The notes under the pieces were generated by a model. The model had not been told where the DNA came from. It made no database searches and saw only the letters and a program-made list of their open reading frames with translations. Shown here one piece after another: positions 32,759 to 36,893 of a stretch of DNA of 36,893 nucleotides (position 1 is the stretch's first letter; each line of letters starts with the position of its first letter). This DNA is from an uncultured Treponema sp. (GTDB lineage: Bacteria; Spirochaetota; Spirochaetia; Treponematales; Treponemataceae). A program made the translations under genes and the position numbers. The stretch lies in contig CAMWTK010000022.1 in NCBI GenBank assembly GCA_947177175.1, forward strand, positions 1-36,893. The letters are read 5' to 3'.

Positions 32759-33882
32759 TGGCACGGACGATACGATACGACAACATCAACACCATTCCCG
32801 CGCTCACCTGGAACTGGCTCAGGCTGAACCGCGCCACGCTCACGGCGGACGTGGCGGCGTTCGGCGGCACGAGCACCGTGAGCGGACTGCAGGACGGCAC
32901 GGACGCGTTCACCTGCAAAGCGGTCGCCACAACAGACGACCTCCTGCCGGAACACGTGCGCGCCATGCCGGGCGGACTCGGCAGCGAGGCGAGCGAATTC
33001 ATCGACACATTCGGCACACAAATGACGGTAACACTCACCGCAAAAAAAGGCGCGCATATCGAACAGCCCGTCACCTCTCGTTTTTTTCCCGGACGGGGAA
33101 AGACATTCACCGACCGCCAGCTCATCGTCGCCGAGCCGGACGCGAAACTCACCGTCATCATGGTATACGCGACAGGCGGCGGACATGCGGACGCAGACGG
33201 ACTGCTCGCGGTGCAGACACAAATCTGGGCGCAAGCGCGCGCGGACGTGCATCTCATCAAAGTGAACCTGCTCGGCGCGCGCTGCACGCACCTTGACGAC
33301 ACGGCAGTCTTTTGCGAGGAAGGCGCGCGCATGACGCTCACGCAGATCGAACTCGGCGGCGCGAAAACCTACGCGGGCGTGGGCGTGACGCTCGCGGGCG
33401 ACCAGTCGTCGTTCAAAAGCGACACCGCCTACCACTGCCACGCGGCGCAGCTACTGGACATGAACTACGTCGTCCGGCACCAGGGCGCAAAAACCGACAC
33501 GCAGATGACCGTAAAAGGAGTCATCGGCGACGAGGCGGCAAAAGTCTACCGGGGTACGATCGACTTCCAGCGCGGCTGCGCGGGCGCGACCGGCGACGAG
33601 CAGGAAGAGACGCTGCTGCTTTCCCCCGCCGCCGTCAACAAGTCCATTCCGATTATCCTGTGCGGCGAGGAAGACGTTTCCGGCACGCACGGCGCGAGCA
33701 TCGGTCGGCTGGGCGCGGACGAACTGTTCTATATGCAGAGCCGCGGCATCAGCGAGCAGGCGGCAAAGCAGATGATGAGCCGCGCGAAAATCGCGGGCGT
33801 GGCGCGCCGCATCCCTGACCCGTCAGTCATCGCCGAAATCGACGCGTTCTTGGACACCATCGCGGCCGTGCGGCACGACTGA
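32758..33882 (+). CDS. sufD: SUF Fe-S assembly protein SufD
   Basis: SufD pairs with SufB in the SufBC2D scaffold and helps iron entry. The 374-aa product shares the SufB-type beta helix (LLAVQTQIWAQARADVHLIK, GAKTYAGVGVTLAGDQSSFK) and ends with the SufD motif EDVSGTHGASIGRLGADELF, where the His in THGAS matches the conserved SufD histidine, followed by MQSRGISEQAAKQMM. Start overlaps the sufB stop, which implies translational coupling. Confidence 0.95.
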   Translation: MARTIRYDNINTIPALTWNWLRLNRATLTADVAAFGGTSTVSGLQDGTDAFTCKAVATTDDLLPEHVRAMPGGLGSEASEFIDTFGTQMTVTLTAKKGAHIEQPVTSRFFPGRGKTFTDRQLIVAEPDAKLTVIMVYATGGGHADADGLLAVQTQIWAQARADVHLIKVNLLGARCTHLDDTAVFCEEGARMTLTQIELGGAKTYAGVGVTLAGDQSSFKSDTAYHCHAAQLLDMNYVVRHQGAKTDTQMTVKGVIGDEAAKVYRGTIDFQRGCAGATGDEQEETLLLSPAAVNKSIPIILCGEEDVSGTHGASIGRLGADELFYMQSRGISEQAAKQMMSRAKIAGVARRIPDPSVIAEIDAFLDTIAAVRHD

Positions 33883-33938
33883 ACGGCTCGCGCGGCGCAA
33901 GCCGGACAGTTCTGCTCATAACAAGGAGAAGCAACACC

Positions 33939-35180
33939 ATGACCAACCGATTCCGCGCAGATTTTCCCCTGTTCAAAGCGATAGACGAGCACGCCTCGCG
34001 CGAAAACAGCGGGCTGATGTATTTTGATACGGCAGCGACGGCGCAGCGTCCGTTCATCGTCCTGCACGCGATGTCGCATTTTTATGCCACGCAGAACGCG
34101 AACCCCCTGCGCGGCCTGTACGACCTGAGCGAGCGGGCGACCAAAGCCTACGAAGACGCGCGCGCCGCCGTGGCAAAATTCATCAACGCCACCGACAGCC
34201 GCGAAATCGTCTTTACGCGGAACACGACCGAATCGCTCAACCTCGTGGCATACACCTGGGGTATGCAAAACGTGCAGGCGGGCGACGAAATCGTCGTGTC
34301 AATCATGGAGCATCACTCAAATATCCTGCCGTGGCAGTTCCTCGTGCAGGAAAAAGGCGCGAAACTGGTTTTTCTGGACGTTGACAAAGAGACGGGCAGC
34401 ATTCCCGAACGCGAATACGCGAAAATCACGCCCCGGACAAAAATCGTGTCGGTGGCGCACACGAGCAACGTGCTCGGCACGACGAACCCGATCCGGCACA
34501 TCGCCGCGCTCGCCCACCAGAACGGCGCGATCATGGTCGTGGACGGGGCGCAGTCCGCACCGCACATTCCCGTGGACGTGCAGGATCTCGGCGCGGATTT
34601 CTTCGCGATGAGCGCGCACAAACTCTGCGGTCCCATGGGCATCGGCGCGCTGTACGGAAAACGCGCGCTGCTGGAGGCAATGCCCCCGTTCCTGCGCGGC
34701 GGCGAGATGATCGAGTACGTCACCACCGAAGGCGCGACCTGGGCAGACGTGCCGCACAAATTCGAGGCGGGCACGGTGAGCGCGGGGGACGCGGTGGGAT
34801 TCGCGGCGGCCGTCCGCTATATCCAGTCCGTGGGATTCGACACGATTACCAAGCACGACAACACGCTGAGCGAAATGCTGGTCGAAGGCATCAAGAAACT
34901 CCCGCACTTCCATATCCTTGGCAGCAAGGACGGAAGCGCGCGCAGCGGCATCGTCACCTTCACCGTGGACGGCGTACACCCCCACGACATCGCGAGCCTC
35001 CTGAGCGACGAACACATCGCCATCCGCGCGGGACATCACTGCGCGCAGCCGCTCGGACAATACCTCGGCGTTCCCGCGAGCGCGCGCGCGAGCATCTATT
35101 TTTACAATACGGAACAGGAAATCGCCGTGCTGCTGGAAAAACTCGCGCAGATCCGCGCCTGGAGTGGCTTTAAATCCTAA
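33939..35180 (+). CDS. sufS: Cysteine desulfurase SufS
   Basis: SufS uses pyridoxal phosphate to take sulfur from cysteine for cluster assembly. The 413-aa class II enzyme has EHHSNILPWQ, the cofactor Asp and His in VDGAQSAPHI, the PLP lysine Lys228 in FFAMSAHKLCGP and the persulfide cysteine Cys368 in IRAGHHCAQPL, in the short, ordered loop typical of SufS. AAGGAG lies 10 nt before the ATG. A 56-bp gap separates it from sufD and 30 bp from sufU. Confidence 0.97.
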   Translation: MTNRFRADFPLFKAIDEHASRENSGLMYFDTAATAQRPFIVLHAMSHFYATQNANPLRGLYDLSERATKAYEDARAAVAKFINATDSREIVFTRNTTESLNLVAYTWGMQNVQAGDEIVVSIMEHHSNILPWQFLVQEKGAKLVFLDVDKETGSIPEREYAKITPRTKIVSVAHTSNVLGTTNPIRHIAALAHQNGAIMVVDGAQSAPHIPVDVQDLGADFFAMSAHKLCGPMGIGALYGKRALLEAMPPFLRGGEMIEYVTTEGATWADVPHKFEAGTVSAGDAVGFAAAVRYIQSVGFDTITKHDNTLSEMLVEGIKKLPHFHILGSKDGSARSGIVTFTVDGVHPHDIASLLSDEHIAIRAGHHCAQPLGQYLGVPASARASIYFYNTEQEIAVLLEKLAQIRAWSGFKS

Positions 35181-35210
35181 AATACGCTATCGTAAGAGCG
35201 AGGCACCCGA

Positions 35211-35681
35211 ATGGAACTGAAAACGCTGTACCGTGAGATACTGAACGAACACAACATCAACCCCGCGCACAAGGCGGAAATGCCGGAAGCGTCGGTCACG
35301 CTGCGGGGAGTCAACCCCAGCTGCGGCGACGACATCACGCTGTTCCTCAAAACCGAGGACGGAAAAATCACCGACGGCAGCTTTACGGGAAGCGGCTGCG
35401 CCATCTCACAGGCTTCCGTGGACATGATGCTCGACCGCATTATCGGCAAGGACGAAACGGAGGCACTGCGCCTTGCGGACAACTTCATGGCGATGATTCA
35501 GGGCACTGCCACGCAGGAACAGATCGAGTCGCTGGACGAAGCGGGCGCGTTGCAGGACATCGCGCACATGCCCGCCCGCGTCAAATGCGCCGTGCTCGGC
35601 TGGCGCACCATGACCGAAATGCTGCGGACCGGCACGCCCACCGCCCGCGCGGGCAACGCCCACTGCGCCACGCAAGCCTAG
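35211..35681 (+). CDS. sufU: SufU sulfur-transfer protein
   Basis: SufU is a zinc protein that receives sulfur from the SufS persulfide and hands it on to SufB. The 156-aa product has the zinc ligands Cys38 and Asp40 in NPSCGDDITLF, Cys63 in GSGCAISQAS and Cys126 in RVKCAVLGW, as well as the inserted region (about 80-110) that separates SufU from IscU. It closes the SUF unit. Its stop codon overlaps the stop of the convergent response regulator gene by 4 bp (CTAG). Confidence 0.95.
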   Translation: MELKTLYREILNEHNINPAHKAEMPEASVTLRGVNPSCGDDITLFLKTEDGKITDGSFTGSGCAISQASVDMMLDRIIGKDETEALRLADNFMAMIQGTATQEQIESLDEAGALQDIAHMPARVKCAVLGWRTMTEMLRTGTPTARAGNAHCATQA

Positions 35682-36436
35682 TTTCCCCGGAAAAAATCGT
35701 CCACGCTCTTGATCAGCTCCTCGGCGGGGCGCGTCTTCAGGAGGTATTTCTCCGGCTTGGCGGCAAGCACTTTCATCACGGTCTCCTTGTCGTCCTTGCT
35801 CGTCAGGAAAATCACCGGAATGCCCGCTGTCTGCGGCTCGTTCTTGAGCATCTCGAACACCTGCAAGCCGGAGACGACGGGCATCTCATAGTCGAGCAGG
35901 ATGACATCTACCTTTTTCTGCGCAAGCAGCGCGATTGCGTTCATGCCGCTATTCGCCATGAACACCTCGTATTTCTTGCTGAACCAGTTGTGCATGGTGC
36001 GGAGCATCGTGCTGTCGTCGTCCACCACCAGAATGCGCTTTTTCCCGTGGAACTCGCTCTCCTCCGTAATGAGGATGTCCAGCTTGGCAATCACGTCCGC
36101 CATGTTCACGGGACGCACGAACGCCGCGTTCACCATGCCCCGCGGCACCACCTCATAGGCAGCGTCAATCTCGGCAGTGCTCCCGATAAGGTACAGCACC
36201 CGGTCCGTCCCCTCCTCTGCCTTGAGTTTCTTGAGATACTTGAGCGTACCGTTAAAGGCATTCAGGTCGCCCTCCAGATAGACGACAAAAATATCGGGCA
36301 TGTCTTCCTTGAGCGAAATCTCCACGATATCCGGCTGGCTTCTCAGCACGGTATAGCCCGCGCCCTGCAAATTCTTGACCATCGCATTGACTAGGAAACT
36401 CTCCTCGCTGGCAACGAACAAAATACGCTTTCTCAT
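35678..36436 (-). CDS. Two-receiver response regulator without output domain
   Basis: The 252-aa protein has two receiver-like domains. The first (about 1-125: MRKRILFVASEESFLV, DIFVVYLEGDLNAF, VLYLIGST) lacks the acidic pocket. The second (about 132-252) is canonical: Asp139-141 in ILVVDDDSTML, acceptor Asp182 in ILLDYEMPVVSG, Thr212 in IFLTSKDD and Lys234 in YLLKTRP. With no DNA-binding or enzymatic output it probably acts through protein contact, like CheY or a phosphorelay intermediate. The start at 36436 follows a TACAAT box by 8 nt, with GGGGCGG between. Its stop overlaps sufU by 4 bp. Confidence 0.82.
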   Translation of the reverse strand: MRKRILFVASEESFLVNAMVKNLQGAGYTVLRSQPDIVEISLKEDMPDIFVVYLEGDLNAFNGTLKYLKKLKAEEGTDRVLYLIGSTAEIDAAYEVVPRGMVNAAFVRPVNMADVIAKLDILITEESEFHGKKRILVVDDDSTMLRTMHNWFSKKYEVFMANSGMNAIALLAQKKVDVILLDYEMPVVSGLQVFEMLKNEPQTAGIPVIFLTSKDDKETVMKVLAAKPEKYLLKTRPAEELIKSVDDFFRGN

Positions 36437-36489
36437 ACCGCCCCATTGTAGCGCAAAAACCGGATTTATGGAATACGGGCGGGGATACG

Positions 36490-36519
36490 GCGGGGGAAGT
36501 CTCATGCGGGGGAAGTCTC
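36490..36519. repeat. Two 14-bp direct repeats upstream of the response regulator
   Basis: GCGGGGGAAGTCTC occurs at 36490-36503 and 36506-36519. The second copy runs into CCCC so that GGGGGA and TCCCCC can pair as a hairpin. It lies between the regulator gene and the transposase end. Confidence 0.6.
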
Positions 36520-36539
36520 CCCCTCGCTCCCAAGGCAAA

Positions 36540-36893
36540 TTGCTATGCGTAAGCGCCCCCCCCCGTCAAACGGGTGGTTTGCACTTAGCCTATAAAGGCT
36601 AGGGTCTCAAGCGGGGACTTAAGTCCCACGCTCTCACTGGCGTTCAAGCCTATTGCGGTCTGTCACCCGCAGCCCCTCAAAAGGGCTTTGGCACTGCCTG
36701 CTGCCCCTGAAAGGGTCCTGGTATTCTTTCCCGGCAACCTTGTCCATCGCCACGTCATGGGCCTCCTGTTCCTGTATGTACTTCCTTATGGTCGCCTCGT
36801 TCAGCCCCACAGTGCTCACATAGTAGCCCTCCGCCCGAGACTGGCGGTTCCCGAACTTGTACTTCACTCTCGCGTGCCTGCCGGATATCATCA
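36540..36893 (-). mobile_element. IS200/IS605-family element, 3' part
   Basis: The transposase end plus non-coding sequence with several hairpins: CCCGT/ACGGG (36562-36574), TAGCC/GGCTA (36586-36601) and the 14-bp palindrome GGGACTTAAGTCCC (36614-36627). IS200/IS605 ends are hairpins rather than inverted repeats, so this segment is a plausible element end, bounded by a C9 run at 36556-36564. The exact boundary is not determined; the rest lies to the right of the window. Confidence 0.6.
36634..36893 (-). CDS. tnpA: IS200-type transposase TnpA, C-terminal part
   Basis: About 86 codons are visible; the N-terminal part with the HUH metal motif lies outside. The visible sequence KYKFGNRQSRAEGYYVSTVG then NEATIRKYIQEQEAHD matches the end of the Y1 transposases of IS200. 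The Tyr in RKYIQEQ is at the position of the catalytic nucleophile. The EYQDPF motif is usual near the end, but a tail of about 25 further residues (RGSRQCQSPFEGLRVTDRNR) is longer than typical. The frame is open, so the element may be active. Confidence 0.85.
   Translation of the reverse strand, partial: MISGRHARVKYKFGNRQSRAEGYYVSTVGLNEATIRKYIQEQEAHDVAMDKVAGKEYQDPFRGSRQCQSPFEGLRVTDRNRLERQ

Noticed and set aside
36634..36893. REP-associated tyrosine transposase (RAYT) that would mobilise the palindromes at 16386-16481
   Set aside because: The visible motifs (EGYYVSTVG, TIRKYIQEQE) are those of classical IS200 TnpA, and no matching palindromes flank it.

Overview
The window reads as a stretch of bacterial chromosome from a high-GC spirochaete, most likely a treponeme-like organism. 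The evidence is a complete V-type (not F-type) ATPase operon, a secG - V-ATPase - tpiA/pgk neighbourhood and a sufC-B-D-S-U gene order that I recall from treponemes, and several lipoproteins with lipoboxes relaxed at positions -3/-2 (CVGC, FTGC, FFGC, LAGC). The lineage is an inference from gene content; I could not test it by similarity search.

Layout. 1-4230 (minus strand): a partial transporter binding protein, tpiA and pgk (lower glycolysis), and a membrane-anchored divergent polysaccharide deacetylase. 4231-13625 (minus): one long transcription unit with a strong promoter, secG - stalk subunit G/H - C - I - K - F - E - A - B - D - universal stress protein, mostly overlapping or within 15 bp of each other. 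13762-15996 (minus): an atypical response regulator, a lipoprotein and a TtcA-like tRNA thiolase. 16155-16342 (plus): tRNA-Asp and tRNA-Pro with promoter and terminators. 16386-19795 (plus): a nested palindromic element, a PpiD/SurA-like foldase and a Maf/DUF115 protein that meets lepA tail to tail. 21695-24178 (plus): an exported protein of unknown function, a sugar nucleotidyltransferase and manA, meeting deoD (minus) tail to tail. 24914-27736 (minus): malQ followed by a coupled pair of half-size chromate transporters.

27761-29750 is an AT-rich island bracketed by two exact copies of a 30-bp repeat. It holds a lipoprotein gene and a broken astacin-type lipoprotein protease behind an intact promoter. 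29806-35681 (plus) is the SUF iron-sulfur cluster assembly locus, split after sufC by a small lipoprotein gene, a 41-bp tandem repeat array and a new promoter ahead of sufB. A two-receiver response regulator (minus) meets sufU tail to tail, and the window ends inside an IS200/IS605-family transposase.

The most unusual signals are non-coding. (1) A 41-bp tandem repeat family with an internal palindrome occurs in two arrays, each next to the -35 box of a promoter. (2) Five genes (yibQ-like, lepA, the gene at 21695, deoD, malQ) have a -10 box only 6-7 nt before the start codon, implying leaderless mRNAs. (3) All three convergent gene junctions overlap by exactly 4 bp at their stop codons. (4) A repeat-bracketed foreign-looking island carries a secreted metalloprotease broken at two points, one of which is an A8 tract.
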